From NCBI GenBank assembly GCA_017465565.1, contig JAFTWA010000054.1, forward strand, positions 1-64,000: a stretch of DNA of 64,000 nucleotides, in the 5' to 3' direction. The notes under the pieces are model-generated. The model did not search any database, had not been told where the DNA came from, and worked only from the letters and a program-made list of their open reading frames with translations. The number at the start of each line of letters is the position of its first letter. Position 1 is the first letter of the stretch. This document shows positions 53,404 through 62,096 of the stretch, piece after piece. Source of the DNA: Tyzzerella sp. (GTDB taxonomy: Bacteria; Bacillota; Clostridia; Lachnospirales; Lachnospiraceae). The position numbers and the translations under genes are program-made.

Positions 53404-54228
53404 GTTTTCTGTATTAACGCTATTGCCGTCTGCAGAGTTTTGTTCATCAAATACTTGCAAAATACCATCTACGATAGCCTGCGCAAGCACTTTCTGATAA
53501 TCGCTTGATGTCAATTTCTCACATTCTGTTGGATTTGATAAGAATCCCATTTCAATCAAGACAGCATCCATGCTAGTGTGCTTGGTAACATAATAATTAT
53601 TTTGGGTTGCACCTCTAACTGCAATTTCATCAATCTGTTTGGCGGCATCTGCTATACTTTCAGCAAACTTTTGGCTGCCCGCTGCATTAGAACAGTAGAA
53701 TGCTTCTAAACCATCGATGGAAGCATCACCTTCATAGTAATTACAATGAAGACTCACGAAAAAGTCTGCATTTGTTTGATTTGCAGCGACTACTCGTTCG
53801 TCAAGACTCATGTAAACATCATAGTCTCTGGTCATGGTTACCTCAACCCCGTGTTTTTTCAAAAGAGCTTGTACCTCGGAAGCAATGGAAAGGTTAATCT
53901 CCTTTTCAATGACAGTGCCATCTGTGCTAGAAGTACCACCGTCATTTCCACCGTGCCCAGGGTCTACAACAATGCTGACACCCGGATATTGAGGAAGCTC
54001 AGGCTCATCCTCTGAAGAAGTATCCTCTTTTTTAATGGAATCCACGTCACCGTCTGCCTCTACTTTCGGTTCATTCTTGTCCGCGTCATCTTTACGGAAC
54101 CAGTCTCGGATATAAAGGCATCCACAGAACATCAGTATAAGCATGATGAGCAAAACGATAGCAACTGCAGCTCTTGCTATATATACAGTAATAATTGATT
54201 TTCTTTTTCTACGTCTCTTCTTTTGCAT
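53386..54228 (-). CDS. N-acetylmuramoyl-L-alanine amidase (Amidase_3), membrane-anchored
   Basis: 280 aa from ATG at complement 54226-54228, with GGGGAGAG upstream. N terminus MQKKRRRKRK, then a membrane anchor (IARAAVAIVLLIMLILMFCGCLYI), an acidic linker and the Amidase_3 domain. The Zn and catalytic residues are visible: VVDPGHGGNDGG (His), IEKEINL (Glu), FVSLHCN (His) and VLIEMGFLSN (catalytic Glu). It cleaves the bond between muramic acid and the stem peptide during wall turnover, cell separation or sporulation. Divergent from asnS, with abutting -35 boxes. Confidence 0.93.
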   Translation of the reverse strand: MQKKRRRKRKSIITVYIARAAVAIVLLIMLILMFCGCLYIRDWFRKDDADKNEPKVEADGDVDSIKKEDTSSEDEPELPQYPGVSIVVDPGHGGNDGGTSSTDGTVIEKEINLSIASEVQALLKKHGVEVTMTRDYDVYMSLDERVVAANQTNADFFVSLHCNYYEGDASIDGLEAFYCSNAAGSQKFAESIADAAKQIDEIAVRGATQNNYYVTKHTSMDAVLIEMGFLSNPTECEKLTSSDYQKVLAQAIVDGILQVFDEQNSADGNSVNTENKESSR

Positions 54229-54266
54229 TATTATTCTCTCCCCATTAATAATTCGCACATAAAGAT

Positions 54267-54324
54267 AGTATATACTAAAATATTCAACTTTGCAATTGCG
54301 ATAAATGGTAAAATAGGGTATACT
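54267..54324. promoter_or_regulatory. Divergent amidase/asnS promoters with adjoining -35 boxes
   Basis: Plus strand: TTGCGA (54296-54301), 17 bp, TATACT (54319-54324) for asnS. Minus strand: TTGCAA (54290-54295), 17 bp, TATACT (54267-54272) for the amidase. The two -35 boxes touch, so RNA polymerases would compete. Confidence 0.8.
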
Positions 54325-54355
54325 AAACAAATAGAGCATAAAGGAGTTGAGAAAA

Positions 54356-55747
54356 ATGGATTTAGTAACTGTAAAAGAGTTATATAAAAATCGTGAACAA
54401 TATTTAGATAAAGAAGTAACAGTAGGCGGCTGGGTTCGCAGCATCCGCGATTCGAAGACATTTGGTTTCATTGTCGTAAATGATGGAACATTCTTTGAAA
54501 CATTACAGGTTGTATATAATGATACAATGGATAACTTTGCAGAGGTTTCAAAATTAAACGTAGGCGCTGCAATTATTGTAAAAGGTACTTTAGTTGCGAC
54601 ACCACAGGCAAAACAGCCATTTGAAATTCAGGCAACAGAGGTAACCGTAGAAGGTGCATCTGCTCCAGATTATCCACTTCAGAAGAAGCGTCACAGCTTT
54701 GAATATTTAAGAACAATCGCACATTTACGTCCTAGAACAAATACATTCCAGGCTGTATTCCGTGTACGTTCTTTAATCGCATATGCAATTCACCAATTCT
54801 TTCAGGAAAGAGGGTTTGTATATGTACACACACCACTTATCACAGGAAGTGACTGTGAAGGTGCTGGAGAAATGTTCCGTGTAACAACATTAGACCTGGA
54901 AAACCTTCCAAAGAAAGAAGATGGAACAGTAGATTACTCACAAGACTTCTTTAATAAAGAGACAAGTCTTACAGTATCTGGTCAGTTAAACGGGGAAACA
55001 TACGCACAGGCATTCCGTAACATTTACACATTCGGACCAACATTCCGTGCGGAAAATTCTAACACAACACGTCACGCAGCAGAATTCTGGATGATTGAGC
55101 CGGAAATCGCGTTTGCTGATTTGGAAGACGATATGAACCTTGCAGAGTCTATGTTAAAATACATCATTAACTATGTACTAGAGCATGCACCAGAAGAAAT
55201 GAACTTCTTCAATTCATTTGTGGACAAAGGTTTGTTAGAACGTTTGAACAACGTGGCAACCTCTGATTTCGCCCGTGTAACCTACACAGAGGCAATCGAA
55301 ATCTTAGAAAAGAACAATGATAAATTCGATTATAAAGTTTCATGGGGATGTGACCTTCAGACAGAGCATGAACGTTACTTGACAGAAGAGGTGTTCAAGC
55401 GTCCTGTATTTGTTACAAACTATCCAAAGGATATCAAAGCATTCTACATGAAGATGAACGATGACAATAAAACAGTTGCAGCAGTTGACTGTTTAGTACC
55501 AGGAATTGGTGAAATCATTGGCGGAAGCCAGAGAGAAGATGACTACGATAAGTTACTCGCTCGTATGAATGAAATGGGATTAAACCCAGAAGAATACCAA
55601 TTCTATCTTGACCTTAGAAAATATGGTTCTACAAGACATGCAGGCTTCGGACTCGGTTTCGAACGCTGCGTAATGTACCTTACAGGAATGTCTAACATCA
55701 GAGACGTGTTACCATTCCCAAGAACAGTAAATAACTGCGAATTATAG
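54356..55747 (+). CDS. asnS: Asparaginyl-tRNA synthetase
   Basis: 463 aa from ATG 54356 (AAGGAG 9 nt upstream). OB-fold anticodon domain ([24 protein letters not shown]). Class II catalytic core with motif 1 region [31 protein letters not shown], motif 2 [21 protein letters not shown] and motif 3 [15 protein letters not shown]. The GFGLGFER block and overall length match AsnRS rather than AspRS. Charges tRNA-Asn. Confidence 0.97.
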   Translation: MDLVTVKELYKNREQYLDKEVTVGGWVRSIRDSKTFGFIVVNDGTFFETLQVVYNDTMDNFAEVSKLNVGAAIIVKGTLVATPQAKQPFEIQATEVTVEGASAPDYPLQKKRHSFEYLRTIAHLRPRTNTFQAVFRVRSLIAYAIHQFFQERGFVYVHTPLITGSDCEGAGEMFRVTTLDLENLPKKEDGTVDYSQDFFNKETSLTVSGQLNGETYAQAFRNIYTFGPTFRAENSNTTRHAAEFWMIEPEIAFADLEDDMNLAESMLKYIINYVLEHAPEEMNFFNSFVDKGLLERLNNVATSDFARVTYTEAIEILEKNNDKFDYKVSWGCDLQTEHERYLTEEVFKRPVFVTNYPKDIKAFYMKMNDDNKTVAAVDCLVPGIGEIIGGSQREDDYDKLLARMNEMGLNPEEYQFYLDLRKYGSTRHAGFGLGFERCVMYLTGMSNIRDVLPFPRTVNNCEL

Positions 55748-55757
55748 GATGAAAGGG

Positions 55758-55787
55758 GCGTGGGAAACTTGGTTTCCTGCGCTTTTT
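55758..55787 (+). terminator. Terminator of asnS
   Basis: 11-bp stem with G-U pairs (55758-55768 with 55772-55782), loop TTG, T5 at 55783-55787. Confidence 0.8.
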
Positions 55788-55826
55788 AAATTCATAAATT
55801 TTTCTTAAGTTGAAAGGGGAGCGCGT

Positions 55827-56516
55827 ATGAATATTTTAGTAGTAGATGACGAACATGAAATTGCAAATATTGTAGCGTTATATTTGCAGAGTGACGAGTA
55901 TAAGGTATTCAAGTGTTATACGGGGGAAGAGGCGCTAAATTGCATTGAAAATAATAAGATTGACCTTGCAATTCTAGACGTGATGCTTCCAGATATTGAT
56001 GGCTTTGAGATTTTGCGGAGAATCCGCAAAAAATATAATTTTCCGGTAATCATGTTGACTGCAAAGGTGGATGCGGCAGACCGTATTACTGGTCTGACAC
56101 TTGGGGCAGACGACTATATTCCAAAGCCATTTAATCCGCTGGAGATGGTTGCAAGGGTGAAGGCACAGCTTCGCCGCTATACAAAGTATAATGATGGTGT
56201 GAAGGGAAGCGCCGATGTGATTGATTTTGCGGGACTTGTACTAAACCGCACATCACATGAGTGTATTTTCAACGAACGTTCCTTAACGTTAACTCCGTTG
56301 GAATTTGATATTTTATGGCTCTTATGTGAAAATAGGGGTAAGGTAATTAGTTCAGAAGAACTTTTCAGACAAGTCTGGAAGGAAGAGTATTATAAGAACA
56401 GCAACAATACCGTGATGGTTCATATCAGACATCTGCGTGAGAAGATGAGTGGACCAACTGGAAAATCTGATTTTATTAAGACAGTTTGGGGAGTAGGTTA
56501 TAAAGTTGAAGAATAA
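55827..56516 (+). CDS. OmpR/VanR-type response regulator
   Basis: 229 aa. Receiver domain with acidic pocket VVDDEHE and phospho-acceptor Asp51 in AILDVMLPD; Lys in IPKPFNPLEM. The C-terminal winged HTH (LTLTPLEFDILWLLCENRGKVISSEELFRQVW) is OmpR type. It overlaps the kinase gene by 11 bp. The pair resembles VanR/VanS-like systems, which in commensals often sense cell-envelope stress; no van resistance genes lie here. Confidence 0.93.
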   Translation: MNILVVDDEHEIANIVALYLQSDEYKVFKCYTGEEALNCIENNKIDLAILDVMLPDIDGFEILRRIRKKYNFPVIMLTAKVDAADRITGLTLGADDYIPKPFNPLEMVARVKAQLRRYTKYNDGVKGSADVIDFAGLVLNRTSHECIFNERSLTLTPLEFDILWLLCENRGKVISSEELFRQVWKEEYYKNSNNTVMVHIRHLREKMSGPTGKSDFIKTVWGVGYKVEE

Positions 56517-57693
56517 TTATCGAAAGTTAAAACTGACTATTTTATTGCAGACTGTGTTTGTAACGTCGCTGACAATTCTCGTTGGTGGATTTATTCTGGA
56601 GTATATTTTAGAGGGTTCATCAAACGGGCTGGTTCACTTTTTGACATCTATCAATGTGCAGGAGGAAGCGGCACGGGCATGGTACTGGCGTGTCATTGGA
56701 AACAACAAGGAGTTTTTCCTGATTATTGGATATTTATTGTTGTTTTCGCTTTTCTTTTACGTTGCGCTTTCAAGATTTGAAAAGTATTTAAGACAGATTG
56801 AGGCTGGAATCAATAATATCACATCAGATTCAGAGGAGACAATTCACATGATTACGGAGTTAAAGCCGATTGAATCAAGATTGATTGAGATCAAAAATAC
56901 CTTGAAGAAACAGGAGCGCGAAGCGGCAGAGGCAGAGAAAAAGAAAAACGATTTGGTGGTCTATCTGGCACATGATTTGAAGACACCGCTGACTTCCATT
57001 GTGGCTTATCTGACCATGCTGGACAGTTATAAGGATATGCCGGAGGAAGAAAGGGAACGATATACTCATATCGCGTTGGAAAAATCGATTCGTCTTGGAG
57101 AGCTGATTAACGAGTTTTTTGATATTACCAAATTCAATCTGCAGGATATTGAACTAGACAAGACAGAACTGAATCTGACAATGATGCTGGAGCAGGTGGC
57201 AGATGAGTTTTATGGTGTTTTCCAGGAGAAGAATCTTCTGTGTGAAGTAAACGCCGAGGATGATTTGAAGGTTTATGGAGATGCGGACAAGCTGGCACGT
57301 GTATTTGATAACATTTTGAGAAATGCGGTATCCTATTGTTATTCGGATTCAATAATCCGCATTACAGCAAGGCGCATCGAAAATGGAAATCAGATTATAT
57401 TTTCCAATCGCGGTGCGCAGATTCCGGCAGACAAGCTGGAAATGATTTTTGAAAAATTTTATCGCATGGATGAAGCAAGGCGCAGCAGAACAGGAGGGGC
57501 TGGACTGGGGCTTGCGATTGCCAAGAAGATTGTGGAACTTCATGAGGGAACGATTGAAGCGAAAAGTGATGAGCTGGAAACACATTTTATTGTGACATTA
57601 CCAGATAAACAAGTGAGGGAGAAAGATGAAATTCATTCATATAGCAGACGTCCATCTCGGAGCCGAACCAGAAGGACTAAAGAGCGGAAATAA
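56506..57693 (+). CDS. VanS-like membrane sensor histidine kinase
   Basis: 395 aa with TTG start at 56506. Two membrane helices (about 10-34 and 64-86) with a short extracellular loop, a linker/HAMP-like helix, DHp box YLAHDLKTPLTSI (His156), N-box ILRNAVSY, and the HATPase G1/F/G2 region ENRGAQIP..FEKFYRMDEARRSRTGGAGLGLAIAKKIVELHEG. The last about 22 residues (HSYSRRPSRSRTRRTKERK) are Arg/Ser-rich and are encoded by DNA that also forms the start of the next gene (68-bp overlap), a probable run-on of the reading frame. Confidence 0.92.
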   Translation: MKNNYRKLKLTILLQTVFVTSLTILVGGFILEYILEGSSNGLVHFLTSINVQEEAARAWYWRVIGNNKEFFLIIGYLLLFSLFFYVALSRFEKYLRQIEAGINNITSDSEETIHMITELKPIESRLIEIKNTLKKQEREAAEAEKKKNDLVVYLAHDLKTPLTSIVAYLTMLDSYKDMPEEERERYTHIALEKSIRLGELINEFFDITKFNLQDIELDKTELNLTMMLEQVADEFYGVFQEKNLLCEVNAEDDLKVYGDADKLARVFDNILRNAVSYCYSDSIIRITARRIENGNQIIFSNRGAQIPADKLEMIFEKFYRMDEARRSRTGGAGLGLAIAKKIVELHEGTIEAKSDELETHFIVTLPDKQVREKDEIHSYSRRPSRSRTRRTKERK

Positions 57694-58681
57694 AACAAGG
57701 GGAAGAGAAATCTGGGATGCGCTGGAGCAGATTGTGAATCTTTGTGAGTGGGAAGAAGTGGATCTTCTTCTGATTGCAGGGGATTTGTTTCACCGCCAGC
57801 CACTTATGAGAGAGTTAAAGGAAGTCAACTTCCTGTTTTCGAAGCTGACAAAGACAAAAGTGGTTTTCATTGTGGGAAATCACGATTATTTGAAACCAGA
57901 TTCTTACTATCATACATTTACATGGGGAGAAAATGTATTTCCATTATTAAATGGGCATATGGGCTGTGTGGAGCTTGAAGACCTTAGTACCAATGTCTAT
58001 GGGCTCAGCTATCATCAGAAAGAGATTACCGAAAGCCTCTATGACCGTATGTATGCACCGAGAAAGCAGAAATACGAAATTCTGCTTGCCCATGGTGGCG
58101 ATGAAAAACACATTCCAATCAAAAAAGAAGTAATGGCGGGATTGGGCTATGATTATATAGCTCTCGGTCATATTCATAAACCGCAGATACTTCTGGAAAA
58201 CAAGGCAATCTTTGCAGGTGCATTGGAGCCGACAGATAAGAATGATATTGGACCACATGGCTATGTAAAAGGAGAGATTACAGACAAGGGAGTTACGACA
58301 GAATTTGTTCCTTCTGCAAAGCGAGAGTATAAGCATCTTGTGATTCCTATAGATGAAGGGATGACAAATGGGTCCGTGAAGGAAGCTGTCCGCGAACAGA
58401 TTCAGGAACATGGTTTGGAGCATATTTACAAATTTATATTAAAGGGATTCCGGGATACAGACATTGTGTTTGAACTGGAAAGTATCAAAAACTTTGGCAA
58501 TATTATCGAAATCGTGGACGAGACGAAGCCGTCTTATGATTTTGGGAAACTGTTAGATAAGAATCAAGGAAATTTACTAGGGAGATTTATTGAGAGTCTA
58601 AAGGACGAGGAAGAAGACAGTATAGAGTATCAGGCACTGTATGAAGGGGTGCAGGCTCTGATGGAGACGAAAAGGGGATAA
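57626..58681 (+). CDS. yhaO: SbcD/YhaO-like DNA repair exonuclease (metallophosphoesterase)
   Basis: 351 aa, start ATG 57626 with GGGAGAAAG upstream, inside the end of the kinase gene. Calcineurin-like motifs: IADVHLGAE, IAGDLFHR, FIVGNHDYL, LAHGGDEKHIP and ALGHIHKPQ. These are the metal ligands of Mre11/SbcD nucleases. The next gene encodes a YhaN-like ATPase 2 bp later, so the pair resembles B. subtilis YhaO-YhaN and works at DNA ends or in recombination repair. Confidence 0.88.
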   Translation: MKFIHIADVHLGAEPEGLKSGNKTRGREIWDALEQIVNLCEWEEVDLLLIAGDLFHRQPLMRELKEVNFLFSKLTKTKVVFIVGNHDYLKPDSYYHTFTWGENVFPLLNGHMGCVELEDLSTNVYGLSYHQKEITESLYDRMYAPRKQKYEILLAHGGDEKHIPIKKEVMAGLGYDYIALGHIHKPQILLENKAIFAGALEPTDKNDIGPHGYVKGEITDKGVTTEFVPSAKREYKHLVIPIDEGMTNGSVKEAVREQIQEHGLEHIYKFILKGFRDTDIVFELESIKNFGNIIEIVDETKPSYDFGKLLDKNQGNLLGRFIESLKDEEEDSIEYQALYEGVQALMETKRG

Positions 58682-58683
58682 TT

Positions 58684-60159
58684 ATGAAGATAAGGGAACT
58701 TTATTTGAAAAATTTTGGGAAGTTCTCAGACGAAAAGATTGTGTTAAAGGATGGTATCAATCTGTTTTACGGGGAAAACGAATCGGGAAAAACGACCGTC
58801 CATACGTTTATTAAAAGCATGTTATTTGGCTTGGAGAGAGGTAGAGGGAGAGCGTCGGTAAACGATACTTTCAGCCTTTATGAGCCATGGGAAAACCCGA
58901 ATTATTACTCGGGAACACTTCGCTTCGAGAGCGGCGGAAAGCACTTTTGTCTGGAGAGAACGTTTGATAAATATTCGAAGAGCGCCAGTCTCATCTGTGA
59001 GGATGATGGAGAGGAATTCTCATTAGTTCATGGTGATTTGGAAATGATTTTGGGCGGTCTTGACGCTTCCACATATGAAAATACGATAGCAATCGGTCAG
59101 ATGAAGGTAGAACCGAATCAGACTTTGGCAGCAGAGCTTCAGAATTTTGCGACGAATTACTATTCGACGGGGAATAGTGATATTGATTTAGATGGTGCAT
59201 TGAATCTCCTAAATAAGAAGAAAAAAGAAGTAGAGAAAGATATTCGTGTGTTGTTGCAGGAAAAACAGCAGAAGCGATATGAGATTGAGCAGGAAGCCGC
59301 CTATGTGTGGAGAGACATTCATAAAACAGAAGATGAGCTAGACGAATTGGAAAAGAAAATTGAAGCTGCCAAAGAGAAACAAGAGGAACAAGAAAGTATG
59401 CCTTGCAGTAAGTGGCGAATTCATCCGTCGTTCATTGCAGTTATGTTATTGGCGCTGATTATTGTATTCTTAGTGTTTAGTGCGCCATGGAATTATATGA
59501 TTACTATAGTAATCGCGCTGGCAGAAGGCTTGTTTGTCTGGAATCGCCTGAAGGATGGCAAGAAAATACCGCAAGAGGAATTAGTTGCTGAGGCAAAAGA
59601 GGCGCTTGCGAAGCTGCTGGGTCAAAAAGAACGTATGCAGGCAGAAATGAAAGAGAAACAGATTCAATATGGTAATCTCCAAGAGCGGCTTAGTGAACTT
59701 GAAGAGGCAGGAGATGACTATAAAAGCCAGACTCAGAAGAAAAATGCACTGGAGCTTGCAACTGAACAATTACTCCTTTTGTCTAAAGACGTACATCAGG
59801 AACTCAGCGTAGAACTGAATCGAAAGGCTTCGTCTATTCTGAGCGAAATTACAGGTGGTAAGTATTCTATGCTTCTCATTGATGAGAAACTAAAAATGCA
59901 GCTTTATACTGGAGAGAAAAAGATTGGAATCGAACAGGTGAGTCGTGGAACTATCGAACAGATTTACTTTGCACTTCGTATGGCGGCGAGCGAGATTCTG
60001 TTTGAAGAAGAATATCCGGTTATACTTGATGATACCTTTGTATTCTATGATGATGCCAGGTTAGAGAATACCCTTAGGTGGTTAGTAAAGAATAAGAAGC
60101 AAGTTTTATTATTTACCTGCCAAAAGAGAGAGGGAGAGATACTAAAAAGATTAAAATGA
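58684..60159 (+). CDS. yhaN: YhaN/SbcC-like AAA ATPase with central membrane hairpin
   Basis: 491 aa, about half of B. subtilis YhaN. Walker A GENESGKTTVHTF near residue 31-43, then coiled coil (about 190-240), two hydrophobic segments (FIAVMLLALIIVFLVFSAPW, YMITIVIALAEGLFVW; about 255-290), a second coiled coil and the C-terminal ABC signature/Walker B part (VSRGTIEQIYFALRMAASEILFEEEYPVILDD). It looks like a shortened SMC-type partner of the preceding nuclease, held at the membrane by its hinge region. Ends at a clear terminator. Confidence 0.88.
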   Translation: MKIRELYLKNFGKFSDEKIVLKDGINLFYGENESGKTTVHTFIKSMLFGLERGRGRASVNDTFSLYEPWENPNYYSGTLRFESGGKHFCLERTFDKYSKSASLICEDDGEEFSLVHGDLEMILGGLDASTYENTIAIGQMKVEPNQTLAAELQNFATNYYSTGNSDIDLDGALNLLNKKKKEVEKDIRVLLQEKQQKRYEIEQEAAYVWRDIHKTEDELDELEKKIEAAKEKQEEQESMPCSKWRIHPSFIAVMLLALIIVFLVFSAPWNYMITIVIALAEGLFVWNRLKDGKKIPQEELVAEAKEALAKLLGQKERMQAEMKEKQIQYGNLQERLSELEEAGDDYKSQTQKKNALELATEQLLLLSKDVHQELSVELNRKASSILSEITGGKYSMLLIDEKLKMQLYTGEKKIGIEQVSRGTIEQIYFALRMAASEILFEEEYPVILDDTFVFYDDARLENTLRWLVKNKKQVLLFTCQKREGEILKRLK

Positions 60160-60199
60160 AAAGAAAAGTTATGCACAGGATGTGTATAACTTTTCTTTT
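60159..60199 (+). terminator. Terminator of the yhaO-yhaN unit
   Basis: 14-bp stem (60159-60172 with 60186-60199) overlapping the yhaN stop, followed by further T residues. The rest of 60200-60319 shows nothing but a small ATTA-loop palindrome near 60240. Confidence 0.8.
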
Positions 60200-60319
60200 T
60201 TGTGGAAATGTCCTTAACTCCTTGAGGTGTTCTTATGAATCTGTTATGATTACATAACATTGAAATCTGGACTTGTTTATTCAAACATTTAAGTCCGTCG
60301 CGTTTTCTATACCTATTTT

Positions 60320-60439
60320 GCGGGGAGACTCCCAATGTCATTAAGTTAAGGAAGCGTTCTAGCTACAATGACTAAAAAACAATCAAATTATAATCAGAGA
60401 TATTAATCCACTGCATCGTTTTTGATATGGTGGATTTTT
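60320..60439 (+). repeat. Left terminal inverted repeat
   Basis: 120 bp, pairs with 61059-61179; differences include GAGACTCCC against GAGTTTCCCC near the tip and ATATGG against ATGTGG inside. Confidence 0.85.
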
Positions 60440-60771
60440 CGTAATAGTACGCCTTCATCTTTCGGATTTTCTAACAGCCCACGAGCCAAGATGTTATTAC
60501 AATTTGCGCATAGCAAACTCACAACCAGATTTTCGCAAGAGGATATGTGGGAAAGAGCATTGAGAGATTCTGTGTAAAGTCTTGCAACTGCAGTTCGGTA
60601 AATGAAGAAGCGCGGCAAATTGCTTGAGCGAATGCGAGTTTTTGACGCGCTTCTTAAATCGCATCTCCGAACGCAGTTGCTTAGACTTTTCCAGAATCTT
60701 TCGCCAAGTTTTTTAACACATATCCCCTTACGAAAATCGTGATTGCTCATACATGCTTTGCGCAATTGCAT
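60403..60771 (-). CDS. Doubtful 122-aa ORF inside the MITE-like element
   Basis: The only sizeable ORF in the element: MQLRKACMSNHDFRKGICVKKLGERF... , basic and Cys/Ser/Arg-rich, running into the left inverted repeat. No ribosome binding site, no recognisable domain and unusual composition. I consider it more likely a chance ORF in a structured element than a protein gene. Confidence 0.15.
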   Translation of the reverse strand: MQLRKACMSNHDFRKGICVKKLGERFWKSLSNCVRRCDLRSASKTRIRSSNLPRFFIYRTAVARLYTESLNALSHISSCENLVVSLLCANCNNILARGLLENPKDEGVLLRKIHHIKNDAVD

Positions 60772-61058
60772 TTATGGCTCGTATGCTATAAGAAAATCTA
60801 CGAAAGATTGCAGATGTACTACTACGGAAAAGAAATATAGGCTTATTTCTTACAGATTTCCTTCTGCATTTTCCATATGGACAAAAAATCTCGCTCTATG
60901 TATATACTTTGGGCGAATCTGTTGGCATCTAGGAACACTTTTCTTGCATAAGGAAAAATGGAGCAAAAAATCAAAGGAATTTCATGAAAATTAGGAGATT
61001 TTTCTCCATAGAGCAACAAAAATATCGTATATGGAAAATCTCAATTTTTTATCCAAGT

Positions 61059-61179
61059 AAAAATCCACCACATCAAAAACGATGCAGTGGATTAATATCT
61101 CTGATTATAATTTGATTGTTTTTTAGTCATTGTAGCTAGAACGCTTCCTTAACTTAATGACATTGGGGAAACTCCCCGC
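61059..61179 (-). repeat. Right terminal inverted repeat
   Basis: Reverse complement of the left repeat. Its last base supplies the G of the AraC gene's TAG stop codon. Confidence 0.85.
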
Positions 61180-61952
61180 TATTTTTTCCTTTTAAACTCC
61201 GATGGTGTCATCCCTGTCTGCTCTAAGAACACCCGGTTAAAGGTGCGCACAGTCTGAAAGCCAGAATTGTGGGCAATATCCGTAATACTTGCATCCGTAT
61301 GGAGCAACTGGTCTCTAGCATAATCTGCCCGGTAAATATTTAAGAACTGTTTGAAGTTCATGTGAAAGTGATTGTGAAACTGTCTGCTGAGATAGTGATA
61401 CTCATATCCAAAATCCTCGGCAATCGTCATCAATGAAATTTCCTTTTGGAAATTTTGTTCCATATAAGAAATAATATCATAAATAAAACTCTTTTCTTTT
61501 TCAGCATCGTAGAGAGGCACTTTTTCGAGAAATTCTCTGCATGCTGCATATAGGGCAGACTTCAGGATAAAGGTATCTGGAGTTTGTTCCGTAATAAGAT
61601 AATTTTGAAGAAACTCCTTGATTTGTGGTTCACACACAAAGACAGGAGTTTTTGCTCGTTTTGTAGCCATTAACTTAGCAAATTCGCCTACGAAGTCAGC
61701 AGAAAAAACACCAATCCATACATAAGAATTGTCTGGTGTGTGGTAGGAGTGGAATTCATTAGGAAAAATCAATGCGAAATCATCCTTTTTCAGCAAAATT
61801 TGACTGCCGTTTAAGGTAAGCTCCACTTCGCCGTCTAAAACATAGACTAATTCATAGTTTTTGTGAAAATGATAAAACCACTCACAATTATCGTAAAAAA
61901 ATGCATTGTAGTTGTGATTTCCAAGTGAATTGTGTTCCTGATGAATAATCAT
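61179..61952 (-). CDS. AraC-family regulator divergent from the second GRE gene
   Basis: 257 aa from ATG at complement 61950-61952 (AGGAGGAAAGCT upstream). Cupin sensor (FFYDNCEWFYHFHKNYELVYVLDGEVELTLNGSQILLKKDDFALIFPNEFHSYH) and AraC HTH pair (LMTIAEDFGYEYHYLSRQFHNHFHMNFKQFL; ITDIAHNSGFQTVRTFNRVFLEQTGMTPSEF). The stop codon TAG is formed with the first base of the MITE-like element, so the natural C terminus may have been trimmed by a few residues, after FKRKK. It probably controls the divergent glycyl-radical enzyme gene. Confidence 0.9.
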   Translation of the reverse strand: MIIHQEHNSLGNHNYNAFFYDNCEWFYHFHKNYELVYVLDGEVELTLNGSQILLKKDDFALIFPNEFHSYHTPDNSYVWIGVFSADFVGEFAKLMATKRAKTPVFVCEPQIKEFLQNYLITEQTPDTFILKSALYAACREFLEKVPLYDAEKEKSFIYDIISYMEQNFQKEISLMTIAEDFGYEYHYLSRQFHNHFHMNFKQFLNIYRADYARDQLLHTDASITDIAHNSGFQTVRTFNRVFLEQTGMTPSEFKRKK

Positions 61953-62013
61953 AGCTTTCCTCCTATACAAATCTAAAAAGATAACTTTTGTCTATAAGAA
62001 TACAACTAATTAC

Positions 62014-62043
62014 TTGTTATGTCAATGAGCTAAAACGTATGAT
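62014..62043 (+). promoter_or_regulatory. Predicted promoter of the second GRE gene
   Basis: TTGTTA (62014-62019), 18-bp spacer, TATGAT (62038-62043) in the AraC-GRE intergenic region. Confidence 0.5.
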
Positions 62044-62096
62044 TATCCTGTAACAATAAGTAAATTTGTATTTCGAATAGGAAAAGGAAGGTAGCT

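Larger units (their letters stand above)
60320..61179. mobile_element. MITE-like element, 860 bp, with 120-bp terminal inverted repeats
   Basis: The first 120 bp (60320-60439) are the reverse complement of the last 121 bp (61059-61179) with only a few differences. Outer ends read GCGGGGAG. A TATTTT direct repeat touches both ends (60314-60319 and 61180-61185), fitting a 6-bp target duplication. No transposase is encoded; the interior (about 620 bp) holds only doubtful ORFs and an internal hairpin (AGAAGCGCG / CGCGCTTCT, about 60607-60656). The layout suggests a non-autonomous transposable element moved by a transposase elsewhere. Confidence 0.8.

Noticed and set aside
55827-57693. Vancomycin resistance locus
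   Set aside because: Only VanR/VanS-like regulators are present; no vanH/A/X-type genes. Such pairs are common general sensors.
60743-60994. 83-aa plus-strand ORF in the MITE-like element
   Set aside because: No RBS, poor composition, overlaps the start of the opposite doubtful ORF.
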